A stretch of DNA of 64,000 nt from Pseudoscleropodium purum (Eukaryota; Streptophyta; Bryopsida; Hypnales; Brachytheciaceae). How positions within the stretch are numbered: the stretch's first letter is position 1; each line of letters starts with the position of its first letter. The DNA is taken from contig OZ017797.1 in the NCBI GenBank assembly GCA_963969395.1, forward strand, positions 32,488,001 to 32,552,000, given 5' to 3'. Under the pieces are notes generated by a model. It ran no database searches and was not told where the DNA came from. It saw nothing but the letters and a program-made list of their open reading frames with translations. Positions 12,998 to 24,009 of this stretch are shown piece by piece. The translations under genes were made by a program, and so were the position numbers.

Positions 12998-15250
12998 TAC
13001 AAGATTTTGGAAATTTTGCATTTAGATAGGTGATACATTTAGGTTAATTACCATATATCCTTCAAAAAGTCACTTTAGTTGGAAAAACTATGATCCATTT
13101 CTAAAAATTGAAAATTGAAAATTGCTTTTGATAAATTAAATATTCTTGAGTAATATCAATTATTGAAGGAATAATGCCTTGCAAGTGGTGACGATTGACA
13201 AATAGACTACTAGAATCAAACAAATAGACAATAGCTATGATGGAATGTTAAGATTCTTAAACATGATAGTATTCATTGATTTGAAGACTCTTTGGTACCC
13301 ACTAGGGTGCCCTATTTTGTCCCAAAAGATCCCTTCATATTTACTTTTTGATTTAGTTATGGTTTAAAAAAATCTACCTACACATTCCCTTCCATTTGTA
13401 AGTTTTATTACTTCAACAATTATATAATTCAATACTACTATATTTAGAAATTTAAACCTAGCAAGAATTGTCCTAAAAGAGTGTTTATTATGTGCTCCAA
13501 CTTTCAATTGGCTCTTTTGAAAATAAGGTACCCTATACCTTCAAGTTTTATTTTTGGAAAGGCCCTCAAGGATGTACTTTGCTTGATATGTTTTTTAGCT
13601 ATTTTAATTCTTTTACCATCTTCTCCCATTTTCTCCATCAGTCTATTAACCTTGAAACATTGGACTTATAACCATGTGGTCAATCATCAAATCCTTCTAA
13701 CTTAGATCCTTCATTTTGCCATTGAAAATGAATGGAATTTTTATTTTTTATTTTTCATAGATAAAGTCACACATCGTCATTACACCATATCAATTTCAAA
13801 TTTTTGTGAAAATTTGAAATTATTATGATTTTTTGAAGAAAAAATGAGAAATATTCAAATCAAATATAAAGTAAGTTTAAAAAATCTGAAAATTTCTCCA
13901 TTGGTTTACAATATTGTGTTGAAAATCCCAGTATAAATCAAAATTCCATATCATTCTATAATTAGAAACTTAGTGGAACATGATAACATGTCTAAGGTTC
14001 AAATGGCTATTGCAAAAATACAAAATATAAAGAATTTATAAAATTTCAAATTGGAGTAGAAATTAGACTTAATGAACTTTATTTTATCAAAGCTCAATTT
14101 CAAAAAAGATACTTTAAAGGCTAAAATTTAGATCAAGAACAAGAAAAGTTATCAAATACACTAAAAAGGCATCTTTCAATGTAATTTGTGGATTTTGCAT
14201 CTTCTTCTCTAAAAAATTATGCAGTTTGTCAATGTGGAACTTTCTACCACCAAATGAAATTTACACACTTAAAAAACCTTCCAAAATAATTGGATGAAAA
14301 TCATCCATTTTTAGTTAGATCAAAGCCCACTTAACCATCCATCGGCATTTTAGGGAATACTCCCCTTTCAAAGTGAACTTCTATGTTGTGTCAAAATAAA
14401 AAATGAAATTATGAGCTTTCTAGAATTGAAGTTGCCTTTGTTGAGTTTTGTGATGCTTTCACTTGTACAAGTATAGAATGAAACTATATTTTAAAAGTAG
14501 CATTGCTTTTTTGTTGCACTAAAAACAATTCAGAAATTCAAGTACAATGTTACAAATAGATTTCAAAAGTAACAAACACCCCCCATTTCCATGAGACTCC
14601 CCCAAATTCTGATTCTCCTCTTGCAATTATTACACACTTCCATGTCAGATTTTTAAAAAAAATTGGGTATTTTTTGCAAGCTTTGGACGATTCTACCGAC
14701 ATGTCTCCAAGTCCGCCCTAAAAAGTCTACCCATGATTTCTTCCTAAGGGTCTGCCAACTGCTTCAAGACTGCGATGATGGCTTACCTCGTAGCTCGTCA
14801 TGTGCACTGTGAAGTATGAAATTGATGAAGTTAGATTCGGATCGCGAAGTAGGTTGACAAGGCTGACGAGAAATTGCGAGTGTTTCTTTTTAGGGTTTTG
14901 GTATTCGTAGGGTTTCAATTTCGTGGCATCGATGAATCTCCGCCCGAGTTTGACGTTCTTCAAAGCAATGTTGCAGTTGCCAAGGCTCTCGCGTTTCTGC
15001 TCCTTCACTCACTTGTCATTTATGGCGCTGACACCATCTGTACTCCTCTTTTCTCGCTCTCGCCCATCCAAATTTCGCCCTTCCTCGGTGATAATTGGGC
15101 AAAACCGCTTGCTCCAGCAACCCGCACTCACGTCGCGCTGCAATTTCCACGAGACCGATCAGTGCTCGCGTCTGATGGTGTGTGCACAATGTAGATCAGG
15201 CCCGCCCCCGAATTTGCACTCTGTTTCCATCTCTCTTCCACCCTAAGGGC

Positions 15251-15269
15251 CTAAACCCTAAACCCTAAA
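15251..15269 (+). promoter_or_regulatory. Double telo-box just upstream of the JmjC gene
   Basis: Two consecutive AAACCCTA motifs lie seven bases before the ATG at 15276, so they are in the 5' UTR or core promoter. Confidence 0.55.
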
Positions 15270-15275
15270 TTTTCT

Positions 15276-18200
15276 ATGGAGTCCTCGCATTCGTCGTCTT
15301 CCTCATCGTCATCGTCTTCTTCTGCTTCTACGCCTCCTCGCTGCAGAAAACGTAAACGGAACACGAACTGCGTCAATGATATCGTGGCAGCACTCCACCA
15401 GGCTCTTGTGCAATCCTCCGATTGTGAAGTCCTGAAGCATCTGCGGAGCCTGGTATCCTTCTTGCGATCTCCTGATGCTTCTTCACCCGCCCTGGCTGTC
15501 TGCGCTAATAGCCTCGTGGAGATTTTGCCACCGCTCCTGTCACATTCGTAAGTCTCTCCGTAAACCCTAATCCTTTAACTCTGAAACCCTGATTTCGTGC
15601 TTTCATAGAATTCGTTCCTCCCGCAACAGCATACTGTCGTTTTTCTGAGGTACCTTGATGTAAGTCTGAAATATCTCGAATCAGCATTGAAGCAGTGTTG
15701 AGTTCACGTATGTGGATTTCAATATTGTTGATACTAAATTGACACACATGTAGTATTGAAACGATACTGAAATCGAACTTCAAAAGAGATGTATTTTCAT
15801 TATTACTATGTCACATTTCTCTGAGCCATTGGAATTTCGATAACTACGAATTCTATATTAAATCGAGGAATGTAGGTATCATCTTGATTACTGATGAGAT
15901 CCATATTGAATTTTGATTGAAGTTCATATATATCAGTTCAATATTGATATAAGTACTTAGGATTTTTCTGACGAGCGGTGAGTGAGTTAGCTGCCTCCTA
16001 CAGATGTTCCAAAGTTGGCAAGAACAGTGCGGAAGCAGTGGGTTTGTTGGCCATTGCTTCATACGAAGTCAGTTGCCGCTTGGCAGAGAGTCAGGAGGTC
16101 TTGGGCGCGTTAGCTCAGCTGCTGCAAAGAGCAAATTCCGATGCTCTTCTGAGTGTGTCCATTCGTTCGATTCTGAATGTGGCGACTAGCGACGTTGGTT
16201 GCGCTGCCCTGCGAGAAGTAGCCGGCTTGCTGCAGCAGCTCTTGTGAGTACCAGTGTTATAGTTTGTGTCATTCCCGCAGCATTGAAAATCCTCAACTGG
16301 ATGTTTTAGAGGCTCGTTTGGTCAATTGCTATGCGTTTAATTCCCATGGAAAGTAGTAATGACGACATGATTCGACTGTTGCCTAGCCATTGTTTACACA
16401 TGAATGTCCATTTTGCTTTTAGGTTCGTGTGCATTTTCATTTTCTTAAACTCTTTTCGTGTTTACGGTTGACAGGTGGTTAGTGTCATTCCTGGCTCATA
16501 CACTGACTGAAATGGTGAAGGCTGGAGATACGGAGACATTTGGCATGTCGCATAAGGACGTAGGCGCTGAAGGGTATTGCACAACGGAATGTGCATTGCC
16601 AGATGTAAATGCAGGTGTAGGGCATCAGAAAGGGGACCTTGATTTTCTGCTGAGCCTTCCTCTGGATGAAATAACCGAACTCTTCGATCTCGTTCTAGCT
16701 GCAGTGAACACTATAATCCAAGATTTTGGTCCAGTTCGCTTCATTACAAGGCCTGATGTGCTTGTCCACTTACAAAGCCTCTGGCAAACTACTATTCTAC
16801 TGAAATCTCAGTGTGATGGAGTGCTCTTGGATGTGGCAGTGGCCGAGAGATTGCAGTTACCCAGCAGAAGAGCCCAGCTCGCAAAACTGATAATGAGGCT
16901 GGCCATGCAGATTAGTGTAGACGTAAAAGATAAGCAGTCGAGGACCGCGAGATCTGACACGGTTATCGGACAAAACCCTCTCCAGACTAAATCAGATATT
17001 GGAGATGTACGGCTCTCCAAGAGTATAGATGAGGATGTGAGTTGTGACTCTGGATCATATCCCTCTTTTTCAACTGCAATGAAACTCGAGACGATGAAAG
17101 TGAAAGGAGAGCGTTATGGTGATGCAAACACTGGCAACGCGAGAATGCTCTTTGGAAATGTGGATCATTTTTTTCAGAAGCATTGGGAACTATCTCCGGC
17201 ACGGATGACCACAGTGTTTGGACTGTCCAGCTTTTTGGAGAGATTTGCAGGAAGAGGCCCCGCTAGAATGGTGGAGTTTCTGGTAGATGCTATGGTGGCC
17301 TGTCCTCCTACTGTTGCAGACGAGCTTGACCCATTAATCCTTTTGAAGGACATGGAGCAGGAGCTTGGGCTCTTGCCGGTGCTCAACCAGGATATCCGGC
17401 TGTTGAAATGCGAGTCTGGAGTGGAAATTCCTTACCCTCTTGAGACATCAAAAGTGAGCTCCAGTGATTGTGTAAGAGCCTATGCCTCTGGAAACACTGT
17501 AGTTATACGAGGATTGCAGTTTCGTTGGCCTGAAATTGCTGCAATTTGCAATGGCCTTGCGGCGGAGCTGGGACAGGTGACAGTGGGAGCCAACCTCTAT
17601 TTGACCCCACCAGGATCACAGGGCCTTGGTATGCATTTTGATGACCACTGTGTGTTTGTTTGTCAATTGAGGGGTTGCAAAAGATGGAGTGTGTATCCCC
17701 CTCTTGAGTTGCTTCCTCGCCTCTACTCCTTCAAAACGCTCTCCATAGAAATGAAGAAAGAGTGTGCTACTCACTTTAATCTTCAAGAAGAGGACTTGCT
17801 GTACATTCCACGAGGATTCTTGCATGAGGCTCGGACTGTGAGTCCTGAAGATGTGGATGCTCCCGCAGAAGGATGTGCTGCCGACAATCTTGCTTCATGC
17901 CGCGAGTGTTGTTATGATGAATCACGGACATCCTTTACAGATCTTCATCATTCTGGAAGCAGCATCCCAGAGTGGCATGGAGCTTCCCTTCATCTCTCAT
18001 TCGGCGTGGAAGTTGAGCCTGCATTTGAGTAAGTGAAAAGTTCATTTCTGCTTCAGTGTTATTTTTTGAGAAAATATAAAGCTGCATGTAAATTAAATTT
18101 GCACCTTGTTTTGAATGTTGATCTCAATTTGATCAAGTGAGCTTTCAAGGAAACAAGCCATAGTCTTCACATGTCAGAGACTTAATTTTACTTGACTTGC

Positions 18201-19102
18201 TATGATTTGGCATTACTTTATTCTAATTTACTATTATTTGGCCCGGTTCTCGACCGGTCCTATGCCACTAATACTCAAGAATGTTATGGAGGCCAACGGA
18301 AGAAGAGCCCCCCGTACCCGATATTACCAATGATCATCACAAAGCACTGTCACTAGATTTGTAGGCCTTTTCTCTTCTTTAGCAAGAATTGCACTCAACA
18401 TTCTGACCCATGAGTGAGCCCTGCAGGTGGGAAGGCTTGTTGCACATTGCGCTTCGCTTATGGTCTCACAGGAGTCTCCAACAACATGCAACAAACACCA
18501 GACCTAACAACTTATACGAAACTCTTCTCCATGTAGCCATCAGGAATGTAGGCAGCAGTTCTCAGCTTTTTCGCAAAGCATGTGTTCTTAGCAACACTTG
18601 CACGGAAAGAACTCCAATGACAGGTCAGATCCAACACATTAATATCAAAATTCAGTTTCCATATCACGTTTTTAGAGCTTACAACCAATCAATGTGTTTC
18701 TGTCTGGGGAATAAAACAATAAATTTTATGCCGAATCTGAACTGTGGTGAGGGTAACAATGCAGACGATGACGAGCACTTTTTCCGTTTCATGCTCGAGG
18801 AGGTTCGTGAATCAGCTGATTGCCTACGTGCAGTGGAATGTTTCCGGGAGGAGGGGGCGGCGTGGTTGGACTGGTTGCGGCATTTGCCAGAGGGTGATTT
18901 TAATGCAGATTTGGGGGTGTCTACTGAAGTGGCAAAGAAGGCCTTCGTGACAATGCGAGACAGGTTTTGTGAAGAAGCGTCGTTCCTGGAGTCCGTTGCA
19001 GCTCAAGATGCGTTACTTTGGAAGTTCAGAAGTTGTCGACAGAAGGTCATGAATGGTCTCTTGGCTTTGCATAGTGGACATCAATACGGGGATTTGGTTT
19101 AG
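15276..19102 (+). CDS. JmjC/cupin hydroxylase of the NO66/MINA53 type, four exons
   Basis: Exons 15276-15547, 16004-16243, 16475-18028 and 18427-19102 join through GT-AG introns in phase to 913 residues. The known family members are Fe(II)/2-oxoglutarate oxygenases of the nucleus and nucleolus that hydroxylate ribosomal proteins; histone demethylation has also been reported. The iron-binding HxD is H558-F-D560 in MHFDDHCVF, followed by the GCKRWSVYPP strand typical of NO66; the second His is H621 in YIPRGFLHEA. The N-terminus has a serine run (residues 5-17), a basic patch RKRKRN, and helical, Arm-like stretches through exons 1 and 2 that animal NO66 does not have. The acidic/winged C-terminal part is in exon 4. 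A further intron inside exon 4 is possible (the segment around 18,626-18,740 looks less conserved), but the frame stays open. Confidence 0.88.
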
Positions 19103-19311
19103 GCTTTCAAAGTGCTGGTTAGGATGAAAAATGAAGGTTCTGCTTTGTTGCCGTTGCCCTAGAAGTTTCCATGGCAACGAATGTGCGGCGAAGGACTGGC
19201 CGCCTCCCCGCCGCTCGTATGTAGCCATCGAATGGATGAATGGTTGGGACCACCCTAGAATGTGCAACTACTGCCCCCCTATTTGAAACAGTATTGCTTC
19301 AAAGGTTTAAT

Positions 19312-19450
19312 AGTATAGTATTGAAAATGTATTGTTCCAGTACAGAAGCAGTACTGCAACAATGTAGTTTCGGTGGGAACAACACCCACCGAAACTACAT
19401 TGTTGCAGTACTGCTTCTGTACTGGAACAATACATTTTCAATACTATACT
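19312..19450. repeat. Perfect 66-bp inverted repeat with 7-base loop
   Basis: Arms 19312-19377 and 19385-19450 are exact reverse complements by my reading; the loop is AACAACA. A 15-base direct repeat, TTGAAACAGTATTGC, flanks the structure at 19283-19297 and 19460-19474. It lies between the stop of the JmjC gene and the kinase pseudogene. A transcript would fold into a long perfect duplex suited to Dicer processing; it could equally be a young foldback transposable element. Confidence 0.85.
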
Positions 19451-19678
19451 GTGAAATCATTGAAACAGTATTGCAACAGCACTAAGACAGTGTATTTTCA
19501 GATATTCAATATCAGCCCCTGTACCAGATAAGGCTAGGTTCCATACAAAAGGTTATGAAGTTTTATAAGCTTGTTACCTACACCCCTTGAGGAACATGAA
19601 CATGATGTTGGTTCAAATTCTAAATACGATTTCTCAAACTTGTTGCTTCAACCTGAGTAATCTATAATGGCCGTAAGC

Positions 19679-20716
19679 TTAGAAGGTTGGAAGGGCAGGA
19701 GCTATTGCTTCTAGAACTGCACTGTTTTCCGCATGTGGAATTACTGTACAGGCTTGCAACCTCTTCCTCCAGGTGGACTCAAGTTTACCTTGAACAATTG
19801 CACGTGCACGTTGTAGAACAGCATCGTCCCTCCGCCTAAACCAAGTGGCAGGATTCAAGAATTTGGAAGAAGAGGTATCCGGAGATTTGCTCAGCTTCAG
19901 GTCTAGAGCTGAACGCAAAGCCTCCTGATCAGCATATTGGCGAAGAACATCTGCTTCTAAACTGTCGTCTTCAGTCGCATCCAAACGACTCGTAAAATCG
20001 GAGAATACAAACCTACACCTCTCCTCGCACCATTCCCAACCGTCAAGGCTGCGTAATTCCCCTTCAATTACACAACAAAGACATTCCACGATCCAGGCGA
20101 GCTCACGAATCGCTAAGCAAATTTTGAAAAAGTTGATACACAAGGTGGTACTGAAGTCAAGGAAAAAGCAGCCTGGTTGTAGAATCTTTCACCACACGAA
20201 AGTAGCAATGCCTCCCCTTGCAACATAGAAGATAACAACAAAGAGCTTAAAACCCTGTTCAAAGAGATTGGATAATGACACTGCTGACGTACATGGATCG
20301 GAACCCTAGAAACCATAAACAAGGATTCCAAATCCCTTTCGGAAAAGTCCCCGAATTCTAGTCCCACTCGATTCACTCGACCCACTGCTTCCTGGTATTT
20401 CTTCATTAAATGTTTAAATTGGTTGTGCCATATCCTCGCTCTTTTCTCCAGATCCCCGATAGTCCGCAAGAGGTTATCCATCAGGAACCAAGAATTATCA
20501 TCGTGTCTGCCCGAGTCGTTATGACCAATTGTCTGGGGATCCGTCCTTGAGTCACTCAGCAGAGGAAGAGTTGACCAAATCTCCGAGAATAATGCCATAT
20601 CCCTTGGGAACGAGAGTGCACTTCGCACCAATATACTCCAAAATAAGTTGGGATTCGGTGTTATTCACTAGCAGAGTACATCACCACCCCTCACCCATCT
20701 CTACGCTCAAGGGCAT
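19679..20716 (-). pseudogene. Truncated kinase-family pseudogene (copy A)
   Basis: This is a damaged copy of the kinase genes at 28800-30848 and 40927-42933. Compared with them it has a nonsense codon about ten codons after the ATG at 20716 (GEGW then TGA), an internal deletion after VPKGYGI that removes some 45 residues, another stop soon after, a frameshift near 20113-20143 (after TFSKFA), and a complete loss of the kinase domain: similarity ends near 19,740 after WRKRLQ. The 5' flank (20717-20960) still matches the flanks of the intact copies, so the duplicated unit included the promoter. Confidence 0.85.
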
Positions 20717-20997
20717 TCACAATCTGGAAAATCACATGCAGCGTACGTCACTCGTTATCCGAAGGCATCTCGTGAGAATGATTTCCTCGCGTGCACTGCA
20801 GCGTTCTAGGGTTATTGCATCAAGATTTCCCAACCCCAGTTTGACAAGTAATTCCATACTCGCCAATTCTTCCAACATGAAGAAGCAGCTTACCACGATC
20901 ACGTCGACGACACTCTCTTTACAGATAGCCCGACCTCTTCACAGGTTGCAGGATGCGCAAATCTCAACAGATGTCACTGGAAACTTTATACGAGATT

Positions 20998-22746
20998 CTA
21001 CATATCGGATACAGACCAGAGATAAGCCTCCATCTCAGTTGCTTGTTTGTCAGCCTTGGCTTTGAACATCTGATTTTCAAATCCTGTACTTCGGTCCACA
21101 CCATCCCAATGACGTCCAGGCTTGATTCCATACCGGTTCATTGGAGCTCCAACACCTCGTTTCAGCCAACTGTGCTGCGGGATACCCTGAGGTATTACAA
21201 AACCAGATTCCTTCATTTCCTCCGATGCCCCTAAATCCACCAATTCAGCTGCCGGATCTTTCCTTTTGACAAGATGTGCCATGGGATCACCCCAACGTAC
21301 CCGCTCTTTATACATCTTGTCAAGTTCGGGATCATCACGAGTGCGTGCAAATGGTTTGGCTTTCTCAGCCTCAAACTCTGCACGCTGTTCTTCCACTTCT
21401 CGTTTCTGTGCTAATCCTTTCCCCCATTCAAGGGGTTTCGCTTCAGGTTTGACTTCACCCTGTTGCTGCCTTAATAGCTCCTCTAAACCCTCCAAACGCT
21501 TCCCACGTTTATCACGATAGACTGTTTCAGCGGCTCGCCCTCCGCCCTCCATATCTTTCAATCTTCTGGCGTCCTCCTGCTTCTTCTTCAAAAGCTCAGC
21601 GGCACGCTCTTCTTTGTCCGTGATGAGCCCCGCTTGCCTGCCATCAGTCATCTTCCTGTCAATGGGATCTGCCCGAGATGATTTCCTCCTTGGAGGTGAC
21701 ATATCAAGAGAATCAGTTCGTGGCTTCCTCTTTCTCGGAGGAGAAGTATCTTCCAGAGGTGTCCTTCCAGAAGGAAAAGCATCGGGGGCGTTCCTCCTAG
21801 GGGGGGAGATGTCGGGATCGTTTCTCCTCCTAGGGGGGGAGATATCGGGAGCGTTTCTCCTCCTAGGGGGGGAGATATCGGGAGCGTTTCTCCTCCTAGG
21901 GGGGGAGATATCGAGAGCGTTTCTCCTCCTAGGGGGCGAGATGTCGGGAGCATTTCTCCTCCTAGGGGGGGAGATATCGGGAGCATTTCTCTTCCTAGGG
22001 GGGGAGATGTCGGGAGCGTTCCTCCTCCTAGGTGGAGAGATATCTGGAGACTTCCCCCTTCTGGAGAGAGAAAAGTCAGAAGCGTTCCTCCTCCTTGGGG
22101 GGGAGATATCGGGATCGTTCCTCCTCCTTGGGGGGGAGATATCGGGATCGTTCCTCCTCCTTGGGGGGGACATGTCGGGATCGTTCCTCCTCCTAGGGGG
22201 GGAGATGTCGGGAGCATTTCTCCTCCTAGGTGGAGAGATGTCGGGAGCGTTCCTCCTCCTAGGTGGAGAGATATCAGGAGACTTCCCTCTTCTGGAGAGA
22301 GAAAAATCAGAGGCGTTCCTCCTCCATGGAGGAGAGATATCCTGCAACGGTGACGTTGGGTCTCTTCTCGAAGGAGAAACACCAGGGGAGCCTGCACGCA
22401 ATGTGACACTCGTCTGCTGAGCATCCTTAGACTTTCTGTCTACAGTGCTCCATCCACTACCATCATCCCCAATGGACATGTATGGTCGGTGTTGCTTTAC
22501 TCTCTCCATTTGATGCATGCGCTTCACTTCAACGTCTTCAATCACTTGAGGTCCGTCACCCTCCACCTCCGGCTCATCCGAATCCTCGTCTATGTTCTTC
22601 TGCCAAGCTGCATCGTTATCTACTATGATCAACCCTGCGGGAACCTTCGCTACTACTTTACGTTTCTTCTTTGACTTCTTTGGTTGCTTGTCCTCGTCCC
22701 CAGTCGACTGATATTTTTTCAGATAGTCTTTCAACGACGTCGCCAT
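20998..22746 (-). CDS. BUD13: BUD13 homologue, RES splicing complex subunit, intronless
   Basis: One open frame of 582 residues from ATG 22746 (MATSLKDYLKKYQS). BUD13 is part of the retention-and-splicing (RES) complex with Snu17/RBMX2 and Pml1/SNIP1, which binds the activated spliceosome. Visible: the family N-terminus SLKDYLKKY, a Lys-rich stretch, VPAGLIIVDND, a central repeat region (residues 136-321, units of DISPPRRRNAP), and the conserved C-terminal half with KREVEEQRAEFEAEKAKPFART, DPELDKMYKE, WGDPMAHL and the terminal NRYGIKPGRHWDGVDRSTGFE block that binds the partner. The Arg-Ser-Pro repeat resembles SR-type phosphorylation substrates. No intron is needed; a retroposed origin is possible but the N-to-C integrity argues for a working gene. 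The next gene (YebC, +) diverges from it with 1.26 kb between. Confidence 0.93.
   Translation of the reverse strand: MATSLKDYLKKYQSTGDEDKQPKKSKKKRKVVAKVPAGLIIVDNDAAWQKNIDEDSDEPEVEGDGPQVIEDVEVKRMHQMERVKQHRPYMSIGDDGSGWSTVDRKSKDAQQTSVTLRAGSPGVSPSRRDPTSPLQDISPPWRRNASDFSLSRRGKSPDISPPRRRNAPDISPPRRRNAPDISPPRRRNDPDMSPPRRRNDPDISPPRRRNDPDISPPRRRNASDFSLSRRGKSPDISPPRRRNAPDISPPRKRNAPDISPPRRRNAPDISPPRRRNALDISPPRRRNAPDISPPRRRNAPDISPPRRRNDPDISPPRRNAPDAFPSGRTPLEDTSPPRKRKPRTDSLDMSPPRRKSSRADPIDRKMTDGRQAGLITDKEERAAELLKKKQEDARRLKDMEGGGRAAETVYRDKRGKRLEGLEELLRQQQGEVKPEAKPLEWGKGLAQKREVEEQRAEFEAEKAKPFARTRDDPELDKMYKERVRWGDPMAHLVKRKDPAAELVDLGASEEMKESGFVIPQGIPQHSWLKRGVGAPMNRYGIKPGRHWDGVDRSTGFENQMFKAKADKQATEMEAYLWSVSDM
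21784..22341 (-). repeat. 33-bp coding tandem repeat in BUD13
   Basis: Seventeen units of 11 residues (33 bases), consensus DISPPRRRNAP, one unit with ten residues. Two units have the variant DFSLSRRGKSP, each preceded by an RRNAS unit and followed by DISPPRRRNAP, showing a block of seven units was duplicated. The repeat period is a multiple of three, so long open frames also appear on both strands here. Confidence 0.9.
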
Positions 22747-23462
22747 GACTGCTAACAAACTGGTACCCCAGCTGCGAAAGTTCCGGACCGCTCTGTTAAC
22801 CTAGATTGCGGCAAGACCTAAACTACGCACTCTGTACATGCGAACAAAATTAGCTCAATAAAGAGAAACTGAACCTCTCACGCCTTCCCTTCTCTCTGCA
22901 AGAAAATAAGGTTGCCTTCACGGGGCCTATGCGATACACTCTCCTCAATCTCGCTCCAGTTCAGACTCCGCAGAAACGAAATTTCATCGAAAACAACAAA
23001 AGAGACGCAAGAAGGAAGGAAAGCCTGGGACGCACCTCAGGAAATAAACTCGGCAGAGGATCACACGTGATCGATCCTAGGGGCGCGCCTGCGCGGGAGC
23101 TCCACGGGAGCACGCATAGCACGACGACGGTCAGGAGCTAGGGTTTCACGAAAACGAAGTTGTCTGCTCAGAAATCTTTCTCCGGACGTATGTTAAGTCA
23201 GTGACGCATGGCGTGCCGGTGAAGCTGATGACATTGCGTGCGAGATAAGCCTACTCAACTCTTTGTCTCTCGCTCTCATCGCCACCAAGGCTACTCGATC
23301 CTTCGCCTTCTTCAGCACATTTCAGTAGTCACATACAATTCAAAATTCCCTTCTCCTTCTGCGACTCGTCCTCTCCAAGCGTCTTGCGCATCGTTTCATT
23401 CTTCACGCACAATTCGAAATCCCTTCCCCATCCGCGGCATGTTGTCGACAAGCTCCTCGCGC

Positions 23463-23474
23463 CTAAACCCTAAA
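23463..23474 (+). promoter_or_regulatory. Telo-box upstream of the YebC gene
   Basis: CTAAACCCTAAA about 540 bases before the likely ATG at 24010, in the divergent BUD13/YebC interval. A reverse-orientation AGGGTTT also occurs near 23,140, nearer BUD13. Confidence 0.4.
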
Positions 23475-23540
23475 TAGATAGCTCTTGTGCATACGTATAG
23501 TCCTGTAGTGCGTCTGCTTATGAATGAACATAACCATCTG

Positions 23541-23720
23541 TACATCCATTTTTCTAATCTCCCCCATTCATCCTAAATTTACAATTTCATCCATTCACCT
23601 ATCCAAATTCTGTTCTGATTTCATCCGCCCATCTATCCAATTCCGTTCTGTTTTTATTCATCCATTCTGATTTTCTTATTTCATCCATTTATCCAATTTA
23701 TCTGATTTTCTCCATCCAGC
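23541..23720. repeat. Degenerate minisatellite of TTCATCCATTCATCCAATTCTG type
   Basis: Five to six imperfect copies of a unit of about 30 bases containing CATCCATT/CATCCAATT and TTCTGTTCTGATTT. It lies in the intergenic region upstream of the YebC gene; I cannot assign a role. Confidence 0.5.
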
Positions 23721-24009
23721 GGCTTGTTTCCGAGCACCATGTGAAGATTCACACGTTCTCACAGCGCATCTAGTTGCCATCTTTCGATGTCCGAGAGTGG
23801 ACTCGGAGTTTGAATTTTGCCGAATTCTGGCGAATTCTGTAGATTCTGAGGTTTTGCGATGTCATTCTGGGATTAGGTCATTACTCGGAAGGTTAATGAG
23901 TATCCACATAGTAAAGGAGAGGCAAATGGGAGAGGGAGGGGGGATTTAGGGTTCTAGGATTGGGAGGTGACATTGGGATTTTGGGTTGAAGGTTTTGTCG
24001 CAATCCAGG

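Larger units (their letters stand above)
9534..14850. other. Long gene-free AT-rich region
   Basis: No ORF with family resemblance. It holds an R1 repeat at 10149-11331 (with a poly-T run near 10643-10664) and a mariner-type MITE at 12825-12997. From 11,340 to 14,700 I see only AT-rich unique-looking sequence; 11,340-11,580 also resembles 45,440-45,920, so the R1 surroundings are part of a larger decayed repeat. Confidence 0.6.

Noticed and set aside
21614..22424. Two more long open frames over the BUD13 repeat, on the + strand (268 codons) and in another minus frame (258 codons)
   Set aside because: They follow from a 33-bp repeat whose period is a multiple of three; their peptides are pure repeat and have no start or context of their own.
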